Assembly: GCA_964521405.1 (NCBI GenBank)
Contig: CAZFRR010000197.1
Location: 1 to 27,668 of the forward strand
DNA from: SG8-41 sp964521405
GTDB lineage: Bacteria; Pseudomonadota; Gammaproteobacteria; Burkholderiales; SG8-41
Direction of reading: 5' to 3'
DNA: 27,668 nt
Shown: in pieces, positions 17,612-27,156 of the stretch
Layout of the letters: the number at the start of each line of letters is the position of its first letter
Numbering within the stretch: the stretch's first letter is position 1
Program-made: the position numbers and the translations under genes
Notes under the pieces: model-generated
The model's database searches: none
Told to the model about the DNA's origin: nothing
Seen by the model: only the letters and a program-made list of their open reading frames with translations

Positions 17612-18814
17612 TTGCAGCAGACCCGCGTCTCCGCTCCATTGCTCGCCACTATTCTCGCCGGGCTGGCGATGATCGGCCCGTTCTCGGTCGATACCTACCT
17701 GCCGTCGTTTCCGGCGATCGGCCAGGAATTCGCGGCGGTTCCCGTCCAGCTGCAGCAGACGCTGTCGGTCTACCTGATTGCATTTGCCGTGATGACGCTG
17801 TTCCACGGCACGCTGTCGGACTCGTTCGGGCGGCGCCCCGTGATCCTGGGCTGCCTCATTACCTACACGCTGGGCTCCATCGGCTGTGCGTTCGCCCAGA
17901 GCTTTGGCGAGTTGCTGCTGTTCCGGGGCATGCAAGGTCTGGCGGGAGGCGCGGGATGGACAGTCGGCCGCGCCATCGTGCGCGACAGCTACGAGGGCCA
18001 TCATGCGCAGCGGGTGCTGTCGCTGGTCACCATGATTTTCGGGATCGCGCCCGCGGTGGCGCCGGTGATCGGCGGCTGGCTGCAGGGCGCGTTCGGCTGG
18101 CGCTCGGTGTTCGTGTTCCTCATTTTTTACGGAGGATTGATGCTCGCGGTGTGCTGGCGGAAGCTCCCCGAGACGCATCCCCCGTCGGCGCGCCAGCCGT
18201 TCGAGTTGAAACCGCTCACGGCGAACTACCTGAAGCTCGCCGGCAATCCCCTGATGGTACTGTTGTGCCTGGCCGCGGCGTTCAATTTCGCCGGATTCTT
18301 TCTTTACGTCGCCGCGGCCCCGGCCTTCATCTACGACCTGCTCGGCCTGGGAGAGAAGGATTTCCCGGTGCTGTTCGCGCCGATGGTCGCCGGCATCATG
18401 ATAGGCGCCTTCCTGTCGGGCCGGCTGGCGGGCCGGTTGTCACCGCGGCGGACGGTGAAAGCCGGCCTCTGGCTGTTGTACGGAGCGTCGCTCCTTAACA
18501 TCGGCTACCACGCGCTGCTGCCGCCGGCGCTGCCGTGGTCGGTGCTGCCGGTGGTGTGCTACGCGGTGGGGACAGCGCTCACGGCGCCGAGCATCCAGCT
18601 GCTGGTGCTCGACATGTTCCCGGCAAACCGCGGTCTCGCGTCCTCGTTGCAGGGCTTCACGCACAGCTTCTTCACGGCGCTCACCGCGGGGCTGATCGCG
18701 CCCTTCCTGTCGGGCAGCGCGCTCGCGCTCGCGCTTGGCCAACTTGCGCTGCTGGCGATGGGAAGTCTTTGCTGGGTTTTCTACCTGCGCCGAAGTTCAA
18801 CCTTCAAGTCTTAA
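17612..18814 (+). CDS. Bcr/CflA-type major facilitator drug efflux transporter
   Basis: Inner-membrane proton-driven exporter, 400 aa with about twelve hydrophobic segments. Landmarks: N-terminal GPFSVDTYLPSFPAIGQEF (the Bcr/CflA signature), the MFS loop motif GTLSDSFGRRPVILG near residue 66, RGMQGLAGGAGWTVGRAIVRD (split RGMQGLAGGAGW, TVGRAIVRD), and GIAPAVAPVIGGWLQ. The start appears to be TTG 17612, since no ATG or GTG lies between there and the first membrane helix and upstream frame is closed; the ribosome site is weak (AGCAGG, 14 nt away). The last codons (STFKS and stop) are made from degenerate 7-bp repeat units, so the native C-terminus may have been replaced. It follows the 269-aa gene by 45 nt. 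The substrate is unknown; drug export is the family inference. Confidence 0.9.
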   Translation: MQQTRVSAPLLATILAGLAMIGPFSVDTYLPSFPAIGQEFAAVPVQLQQTLSVYLIAFAVMTLFHGTLSDSFGRRPVILGCLITYTLGSIGCAFAQSFGELLLFRGMQGLAGGAGWTVGRAIVRDSYEGHHAQRVLSLVTMIFGIAPAVAPVIGGWLQGAFGWRSVFVFLIFYGGLMLAVCWRKLPETHPPSARQPFELKPLTANYLKLAGNPLMVLLCLAAAFNFAGFFLYVAAAPAFIYDLLGLGEKDFPVLFAPMVAGIMIGAFLSGRLAGRLSPRRTVKAGLWLLYGASLLNIGYHALLPPALPWSVLPVVCYAVGTALTAPSIQLLVLDMFPANRGLASSLQGFTHSFFTALTAGLIAPFLSGSALALALGQLALLAMGSLCWVFYLRRSSTFKS

Positions 18815-18885
18815 CCTGAAACCCGGAACCCGGAACTTTGAACTCGGAACCCGGAACCCGGAACCCGGAACCCGGAACCCGGAGC
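18795..18885 (+). repeat. Heptamer repeat array 2 (CCGGAAC units)
   Basis: Thirteen consecutive 7-bp units: GTTCAAC, CTTCAAG, TCTTAAC, CTGAAAC, CCGGAAC twice, TTTGAAC, TCGGAAC, CCGGAAC four times, CCGGAGC. The third unit contains the stop codon of the efflux gene (18812-18814). The array ends 15 nt before the first ATG of the next unit. Confidence 0.95.
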
Positions 18886-18909
18886 GCGCGGCCTGCTAGA
18901 ATGTTCCTC

Positions 18910-19137
18910 ATGACGAAGCCCATTTTCGATCAACAGCCCATCGCCAGGACGGTCGGCCGGCGCGAGCCGCAGCCGGTGGGCTGTCCGCCTTCGCCGGAGG
19001 CGCGTTCTGCCTGGAACGCGATGGCGGAATATCGCACGCGCGCGCCCAAGGGCGTGTTTGTTTACCGTCGCCACGACGAGATGGTTCGCGACCGCGAGCG
19101 CTGGCTGGCGGAGGCGATGGCCGTCAAGGCCCGATAG
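18910..19137 (+). CDS. Small protein, candidate antitoxin paired with the nucleotidyltransferase
   Basis: A 75-aa protein from ATG 18910 (MTKPIFDQQPIARTVG); ATG 18901 would add three residues. A longer frame from 18838 reads into the heptamer array and gives a repetitive EPGTRNPEPGTR stretch, so I reject it. The C-terminal half, APKGVFVYRRHDEMVRDRERWLAEAM, is charged and helical (split APKGVFVYRRHDE, MVRDRERWLAEAM). It resembles short proteins that I recall next to nucleotidyltransferase genes. Its stop is 1 nt before the GTG start of the next gene, implying translational coupling. By position it is the likely antitoxin or partner. No ribosome site is obvious. Confidence 0.7.
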   Translation: MTKPIFDQQPIARTVGRREPQPVGCPPSPEARSAWNAMAEYRTRAPKGVFVYRRHDEMVRDRERWLAEAMAVKAR

Positions 19138-19138
19138 C

Positions 19139-19633
19139 GTGGCCGAGTACACGCGACCCGCCACCTGGGAAGACGTCAAGCGTCTCGCGCAATACTTCGA
19201 GCAGGAAGGCGTCGAATACGCGCTGATCGGCGGCTACGCGCTGGCCGCGCACGGGTTGGCGCGATTCACCGAGGACATTGACGTGTTGGTGAACCCGGTT
19301 TCGGACAACAGCCGGCGCTGGATCATTGCGCTGTCGCGGCTGCCGGACGGCGCGGCGCGTGAATTGGCGAAAGAGCCGGACGTGTTCTCGGCGCAGCAGC
19401 GCTACGCGATTCGCATCAACGATGAAATCACGGTCGATGTGCTCCCCGCAGCGGCCGGGCACGCCTGGGAAGACCTCAGGCAGCACATTACTCAGGTGGA
19501 GATAGACGGCGTGCGGATCAAGGTCCTGACGCTCGAAGGCCTGCTCAAGACCAAACAGATCGCGCGCCCCAAGGACCAGGCGGATGCCGAGGCGATCGAG
19601 CGCGCGATCAAACTACTGCGGGAGCGGAAGTAG
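19139..19633 (+). CDS. Nucleotidyltransferase of the AbiEii/MNT type, candidate toxin
   Basis: A 164-aa cytoplasmic protein of the polymerase-beta nucleotidyltransferase fold. The start is GTG 19139, one base after the preceding stop; the frame extends upstream to 19058 but overlaps the small gene. Active-site features are present: EYALIGGYALAAHGLARFTEDIDVLV (split EYALIGGYALAAHG, LARFTEDIDVLV) gives the GG motif and the DxD pair, and EITVDVL supplies a third acidic residue. The C-terminal LEGLLKTKQIARPKDQADAEAIER (split LEGLLKTKQIARPKD, QADAEAIER) is typical of this group. Known relatives act as toxins or abortive-infection effectors by transferring nucleotides to RNA or protein, but some are housekeeping enzymes. 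It is flanked on both sides by heptamer arrays. Confidence 0.82.
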   Translation: MAEYTRPATWEDVKRLAQYFEQEGVEYALIGGYALAAHGLARFTEDIDVLVNPVSDNSRRWIIALSRLPDGAARELAKEPDVFSAQQRYAIRINDEITVDVLPAAAGHAWEDLRQHITQVEIDGVRIKVLTLEGLLKTKQIARPKDQADAEAIERAIKLLRERK

Positions 19634-19640
19634 CGCTGCG

Positions 19641-19744
19641 TTCAAGGTTCAAACTCGAAACTCGGAACCCGGAACTCGAAACTCGGAACCCGGAACCCGG
19701 AACTCGGAACCCGGAACCCGGAACCCGGAACCCGAACCCGGAAC
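19641..19744 (+). repeat. Heptamer repeat array 3 (TTCAAGG grading into CCGGAAC)
   Basis: Fifteen units start 8 nt after the nucleotidyltransferase stop: TTCAAGG, TTCAAAC, TCGAAAC, TCGGAAC, CCGGAAC, TCGAAAC, TCGGAAC, CCGGAAC twice, TCGGAAC, CCGGAAC three times, a 6-nt CCGAAC with one base lost, and CCGGAAC. The units change stepwise from left to right. The array lies between convergent genes, ending 25 nt before the end of the rhodanese gene. Confidence 0.95.
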
Positions 19745-19768
19745 TGAGCAATGATGATCGCGCCGCGA

Positions 19769-20155
19769 TCAGCATTGCTCCCACGGCAGACCCTCGTGAC
19801 GCCATCCGGTCTTGGCGTTGCGGTGGTGGTTGTCGTCGAGCTCGCCCTCGAAACCGTGCAGCACGTTCCACACCTGGGTAAATCCCGTTTCCTCGAGCGC
19901 GCGGCCGGCATCGAGCGAGCGGTTGCCGCTGCGGCAGATGAGGACGATGGGGCGGTCCACGCTCGCGGCCTTCTTCACGTGCGCCACGAAGTCGGGGTTG
20001 ACCTCCCAGTTCGGTCCGTCGTTCCACGGCACGAGGATCGCGCCCTGCGGGTGGCCGACGAACAGGTATTCCATCTCGCTGCGGCAATCGATGAAGATGG
20101 CGTTCGGGTTTTTCTTCAGGAACTCGTGGGCCTGTTTGGGCTCGAAGTGTTTCAT
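19769..20155 (-). CDS. Single-domain rhodanese-like sulfurtransferase
   Basis: A 128-aa cytoplasmic protein of the single-domain rhodanese fold, likely moving sulfane sulfur via a persulfide. The active-site loop is CRSGNRS with Cys74 (ICRSGNRSLDAG), and the conserved FIDCRSEMEYLFVGHPQGA (split FIDCRSEMEY, LFVGHPQGA) forms the N-terminal substrate side. The C-terminal VWNVLHGFEGELDDNHHRNAKTGWRHEGLPW (split VWNVLHGFEGELDD, NHHRNAKTGWRHEGLPW) is typical of the betaproteobacterial subgroup. There is no signal peptide. The start ATG 20155 has no strong ribosome site. It is divergent from metH, sharing a 120-nt gap with a symmetrical inverted repeat. A link to sulfur or methionine metabolism is suggested by position only. 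Confidence 0.9.
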   Translation of the reverse strand: MKHFEPKQAHEFLKKNPNAIFIDCRSEMEYLFVGHPQGAILVPWNDGPNWEVNPDFVAHVKKAASVDRPIVLICRSGNRSLDAGRALEETGFTQVWNVLHGFEGELDDNHHRNAKTGWRHEGLPWEQC

Positions 20156-20160
20156 TGCGA

Positions 20161-20190
20161 AATTCCGCTCGCGGTAACGGGAGCGGAATT
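20161..20190. promoter_or_regulatory. Inverted repeat in the divergent rhodanese-metH control region
   Basis: Perfect 10-bp arms AATTCCGCTC (20161-20170) and GAGCGGAATT (20181-20190) are separated by 10 nt, so their centres are about two helical turns apart. It starts 6 nt upstream of the rhodanese ATG. The arrangement suits a dimeric repressor site or an mRNA hairpin. It is not a recognisable MetR site or SAH riboswitch. Confidence 0.5.
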
Positions 20191-20275
20191 ATAGTCGCAA
20201 CCCCGCGCGAACCGCCAGTTTGGCTGTAGAATTCCGCCTTTTGCATCAGGGACTTTTGCGCGTCCCGCCTCGCCC

Positions 20276-23983
<3,708 letters not shown>

Positions 23984-24032
23984 GCGGCACGGGGCGGTGA
24001 TAACTTTGTATCCGGAGGGCCGGGATGCCTCG

Positions 24033-24038
24033 TATAAT
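24033..24038 (+). promoter_or_regulatory. Possible -10 element before the P460-cupredoxin gene
   Basis: A perfect TATAAT lies 45 nt upstream of the ATG at 24083, in the 99-nt gap after metH. No good -35 hexamer is at 16-18 nt, so this is a weak promoter call. Confidence 0.4.
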
Positions 24039-24082
24039 CTTTGTGTCTTCGTCCAATGGACATCCTTATCAGCGGAGGATTT

Positions 24083-24898
24083 ATGACGGGAAAGCGAATA
24101 ATGAATATTGCAGTATCAGCGGTTTGTGTTGCAGGAGGCGCATTGATCGCGGCGACCGGTATGGCCGGGCCGGACAAGATTGGATTCCCGGAAGGTTTCG
24201 AGAAAGGCGTGCTCTACGCGGTGGTGGACCGCTACGACGCCAAGCAGTATCGCGAGCTTTACTCGACCCCGGAAGCGGTGAAGGCGGTGCGCGAAGGCAG
24301 GCCGATCCCGCACGGCACCGTGCTGACGCTGGTGCAGTACAGCGCGAAGCTGGATGCGAAGGGCAACCCGGTCAAGAACGCCAAGGGCCGTTTCGAGAAG
24401 GGCGACCTGATCGGCTACACGGTGATGGAGAAGCGCAAGGGCTGGGGCACGGAATATCCCGCCGAATGGCGCAACGGCGAGTGGGAATACGCGGCGTTCA
24501 CCAAGGACCGCAAACCGAACGCGAAAGCCAATGCCAACACCAAGGCCTGCTTCGATTGCCACAAGCCGCACGAGGGCCAGGACTTCGTCATGTCGCTCGC
24601 GAGCCTCTCGGGCACGGCGCCCGGCGCGGCGAAGAAGCCGTCAGGCCCTGGCACCGTCGCCATCGCGGAATTCCTTTTCGGGCCGGAGAAAATCGTGGTG
24701 AAGGCCGGCCAGACCATCAGCTGGACCAACGTGGACGATTCGCCGCACCAGGTCACCGTGCAGGGCGAGACGACGCTGCGCACGCCGGTGGTGCTGAAAG
24801 GCCAGAGCACGGAGCTCAAGTTCGATTACCCGGGCACCTACGGCTACATCTGCGGCCTGCACCCGGCGATGAAGGGGCAGATCGAAGTTACCAAGTGA
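24083..24898 (+). CDS. Secreted cytochrome P460-like domain fused to a cupredoxin
   Basis: A 271-aa exported protein. The start ATG 24083 follows GGAGGA; the signal peptide is MTGKRIMNIAVSAVCVAGGALIAATGMA. Residues about 30-170 resemble cytochrome P460: FPEGFEKGVLYAVVDRYD, IPHGTVLTLVQYS, GYTVMEKRKGWGTEYP and a haem c site CFDCHKPH (Cys156, Cys159, His160). After a Pro/Gly/Lys linker, residues about 188-271 form a plastocyanin-like cupredoxin with type 1 copper ligands His222 (DDSPHQVTV), Cys257, His260 and Met263 (YICGLHPAMKG). It is thus a periplasmic protein with one haem and one copper centre, probably for electron transfer or oxidation of a small nitrogen or sulfur compound. The P460 Lys-haem crosslink cannot be judged. 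The gene stands alone between metH and convergent phoX. Confidence 0.88.
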   Translation: MTGKRIMNIAVSAVCVAGGALIAATGMAGPDKIGFPEGFEKGVLYAVVDRYDAKQYRELYSTPEAVKAVREGRPIPHGTVLTLVQYSAKLDAKGNPVKNAKGRFEKGDLIGYTVMEKRKGWGTEYPAEWRNGEWEYAAFTKDRKPNAKANANTKACFDCHKPHEGQDFVMSLASLSGTAPGAAKKPSGPGTVAIAEFLFGPEKIVVKAGQTISWTNVDDSPHQVTVQGETTLRTPVVLKGQSTELKFDYPGTYGYICGLHPAMKGQIEVTK

Positions 24899-24900
24899 AC

Positions 24901-24922
24901 GAGCCGAGCAAGAGCTCGGCTC
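24901..24922 (+). terminator. Hairpin directly after the P460-cupredoxin gene
   Basis: Arms GAGCCGAG (24901-24908) and CTCGGCTC (24915-24922) pair perfectly around CAAGAG, starting 3 nt after the stop codon. No T-run follows, so it may be an mRNA-end hairpin rather than a full terminator. Confidence 0.5.
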
Positions 24923-24924
24923 AT

Positions 24925-24999
24925 GTCATCCCGGTGAAAACCGGGATCCAGGGCGCCCGATAGATTCGTTGTCTGGCCCCCAGCTTACGCCGGGGTGAC
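24925..24999. repeat. Bipartite palindromic intergenic repeat
   Basis: It opens GTCATCCCGGT, closes a perfect 8-bp stem (24928-24935 with 24940-24947) over a GAAA tetraloop, continues CCAGGG, and ends with a second hairpin CCCCAGC-TTAC-GCCGGGG (24978-24995, one mismatch) and GTGAC. The outer ends GTCA and TGAC are inverted. It matches the form of the widespread GTCATCCCG...GGGATCCAGG repeats of proteobacteria. The 24899-25046 gap holds no gene. Confidence 0.75.
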
Positions 25000-25012
25000 G
25001 AGTGATGCAGTC

Positions 25013-25047
25013 ATGAAACGCGGGCCCTAAGCCCGCGTTTCATTTTC
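25013..25047. terminator. Bidirectional terminator between the cupredoxin and phoX genes
   Basis: A perfect 13-bp stem (ATGAAACGCGGGC 25013-25025 with GCCCGCGTTTCAT 25031-25043) has a 5-nt loop. On the plus strand TTT follows, and on the minus strand the hairpin lies just after the phoX stop. It can serve both convergent genes. Confidence 0.85.
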
Positions 25048-26972
25048 TAGCTGCCGATTTCCCCGCCGTCGGTTTTGGTGACCGCGATCACGGCAGGTCG
25101 CGGCGGCACGCCGTCCTTGAAGTCCGGCCAGCGTGTTGACGGCTTGTCGTAAGTCGACCCCTTCTCTTCGGCAGGATGCTGGATCGCGAGGAACAGCGTT
25201 TTTCCGTCGGGCGTGAATTCGGGGCCGCAAACCTCCGCGCCGCGCGGCGCACTGAAGAAGTTGCGCGTAATGCCGCGCCGCGGGCCCGAAGTTTCGGCGG
25301 CGTAAACGCTGTCGGCGAATCCCGCCCAGTCGTCCTGCCCGTCGGTCACGATCCACATCCGGCCGTGCGGATCGAATGCCACGTTATCGGGCGCGGCCAG
25401 CCACCCGTTCGCCGTTACCGGGCCATGGTAGCGCGCGCCGTGCGCCGGATTTGCCGGGTCGCCACCCAGCAGGAAAAAATCCCACGTGCATTCGACGGCC
25501 GCGTGATCCGGTTTGCCATTCACGTCCGGTGGCACGATCTCGATGATGTGCCCGAAGTTATTGGGGCCGCGCGGATTGGCGGCATCGATTTGTTTGGGCG
25601 TGCGCCGCTCGTTGAAGGTCATGAGCGCGTAGACGCGGCCCGTGAGCGGATTGGCCTCGACATCCTCGGGGCGGTCCATGGGCGTTGCGCCGACGAGGTC
25701 GGCCGCGCGGCGCACCTCGATCACGACGTCGCCCTGATTCGAAAACCCGTTGGCCGGTGTGAGCGGCCCCTGCCCGAAAACCAGGGGCAGCCAGCGCATT
25801 TTCCCATTGGCCTCAAACCGGGCGGCGTAGAGCGTGCCTTCGTCGAGCAGGTCCCGGTTCGCCGCTGGCCTCTCCGGATCGTAGCGTCCGTGCGTCACGA
25901 ACTTGTAGATGTACTCCATGCGCTCGTCGTCGCCGGTGTAGACGGCGACGCGGCCGTCGTGGCTCACCGCGGTGGTTGCGCCTTCATGCCGGCAGCGGCC
26001 GAGCGCGGTGCGTTTCACCGGAGTGGACCTGGGGTCGTAGGGATCGATCTCCACGACCCAGCCAAAGCGGTTGGGCTCGTTGGGCTCGCGGTCAAGATTG
26101 AAGCGGTCAAAGTAACGGCCCCAGATATAGCGGCCGCGCCCGTTGACGCCGTAACGCTTCCAGGCGGCAGCCTCCGGGCCTTTTGCGGGGTCGCCGGTGA
26201 AATAGTTCTGGAGATTTTCCTCGCCGGTCAACACCGTGCCCCACGGCGTCACGCCCCCCGCGCAGTTGTTGAGCGTGCCGATAATGGTTGTCCCCGCCGG
26301 ATCGCTCTTCGTGCGCATGCGCAGGTGGCCGGCAGCGGGGCCTGCCACGCGGTGAGCGGTGCTGCGCGCGGTAATGCGGCGATTGTAGCGGCTGTCATCC
26401 ACCAGCCGCCATGCGCCACCGGCGCGCGCGATCTCGATGATGGTGTGGCCTTGCGAGGCCATTTCCACCTCGCATTGCTCGCGGGTCATCTTCTTCACAT
26501 AGTCGGACGCGGTCATGCCCGGCCACGACAGGTGCGGTGTGTTCCGCTCGTGGTTCACGCATAGCAGGCCGCGGCTCGAGTTTTTCGAGCCGCGCGGCAG
26601 CGGCATGAACGCGATGAAGTCGTTGTCCATGCCGAACTGAACCTCCTGCTCGGCGGCGGTCTGGGCGCCTGGCTTGAACTGCGGCCCGGCCCGATAAATG
26701 GGGTCCCCCCAACGGATTAGTACCTCGACGTCATGGCCCGGTGCGGCATGGTGTGTTTCGTCCAGGAAACGGCCGATTTCCGTGAAGGTGAGCGGCGCAT
26801 CGCCGGCTGCACCGCGTGAGGCGGGCGTCGCGCAGCCGAAAAGGCCGATCGCGCCCGCTGCAGCGAGGCCCTTCAGCGCGGTTCGGCGGCTCATGCGCGC
26901 TTCGATGATTTCAGCGATTCCGGGCTCGCGTGACGGATTGACAACAGCGTCATCGAAAGTATCGTGGCTCAT
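25047..26972 (-). CDS. PhoX-family alkaline phosphatase, Tat-exported
   Basis: Predicted secreted phosphatase of the PhoX (DUF839) family, 641 aa; known members release phosphate from organic esters using iron and calcium. ATG 26972 follows GGAGGA. The N-terminus carries a cytoplasmic lead, then the twin-arginine motif SRRTALKG (about residues 28-35) and AAAGAIGLFGC, where the cysteine may be a lipid-attachment site. Conserved blocks are visible: LLCVNHERNTP, NNCAGGVTPWGTVLTGEENLQNYF (split NNCAGGVTPWGTVLTG, EENLQNYF), GRCRHEGATTA, VYTGDDERMEYIYKFV, DRPEDVEANPLTGRVY, WLAAPDNVAFDPHGRMWIVTDGQ (split WLAAPDNVAFD, PHGRMWIVTDGQ) and GPEFTPDGKTLFLAIQHP. These supply the acidic, His and Cys ligands of the family. 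No Pho box was recognised upstream. It is divergent from mpl. Confidence 0.92.
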   Translation of the reverse strand: MSHDTFDDAVVNPSREPGIAEIIEARMSRRTALKGLAAAGAIGLFGCATPASRGAAGDAPLTFTEIGRFLDETHHAAPGHDVEVLIRWGDPIYRAGPQFKPGAQTAAEQEVQFGMDNDFIAFMPLPRGSKNSSRGLLCVNHERNTPHLSWPGMTASDYVKKMTREQCEVEMASQGHTIIEIARAGGAWRLVDDSRYNRRITARSTAHRVAGPAAGHLRMRTKSDPAGTTIIGTLNNCAGGVTPWGTVLTGEENLQNYFTGDPAKGPEAAAWKRYGVNGRGRYIWGRYFDRFNLDREPNEPNRFGWVVEIDPYDPRSTPVKRTALGRCRHEGATTAVSHDGRVAVYTGDDERMEYIYKFVTHGRYDPERPAANRDLLDEGTLYAARFEANGKMRWLPLVFGQGPLTPANGFSNQGDVVIEVRRAADLVGATPMDRPEDVEANPLTGRVYALMTFNERRTPKQIDAANPRGPNNFGHIIEIVPPDVNGKPDHAAVECTWDFFLLGGDPANPAHGARYHGPVTANGWLAAPDNVAFDPHGRMWIVTDGQDDWAGFADSVYAAETSGPRRGITRNFFSAPRGAEVCGPEFTPDGKTLFLAIQHPAEEKGSTYDKPSTRWPDFKDGVPPRPAVIAVTKTDGGEIGS

Positions 26973-27112
26973 GGCTTCCTCCGATGCAGGATGACTCGTG
27001 GATGCGGCTCATGCAGTCATTGTGATTCTCCATTATTACAAACGTAAGTGCCAGCCCCGGTGCCGGGGTAAAATGCGCGCTCTTATGCCAAAGCCGGGTT
27101 TCCCGTTTTTTC

Positions 27113-27139
27113 TCTGTGACCTCTGTGCTCTCTGTGGCT
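27113..27139 (+). repeat. Three-unit 9-bp tandem repeat before mpl
   Basis: Units TCTGTGACC, TCTGTGCTC and TCTGTGGCT follow each other directly, ending 17 nt before the mpl ATG and just after a T-run (27106-27111). This is in the place of a normal ribosome site, which is not visible. The remainder of the 26973-27156 gap shows a short CCCCGG-TG-CCGGGG palindrome (27055-27068) and a TAAAAT hexamer (27069-27074) that could be a -10. Confidence 0.65.
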
Positions 27140-27156
27140 GATTTCCCGTTGTAGTC

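Noticed and set aside
18838..18909. N-terminal extension of the small antitoxin-like protein
   Set aside because: The added residues are translated heptamer repeat with a 7-residue period, and an internal ATG lies just after the array.
18795..19744. CRISPR array
   Set aside because: The repeats are 7-bp tandem units without spacers, and there are no cas genes.
20191..20275. SAH or cobalamin riboswitch before metH
   Set aside because: The 85 nt available show no conserved riboswitch core and are too short for a cobalamin riboswitch.
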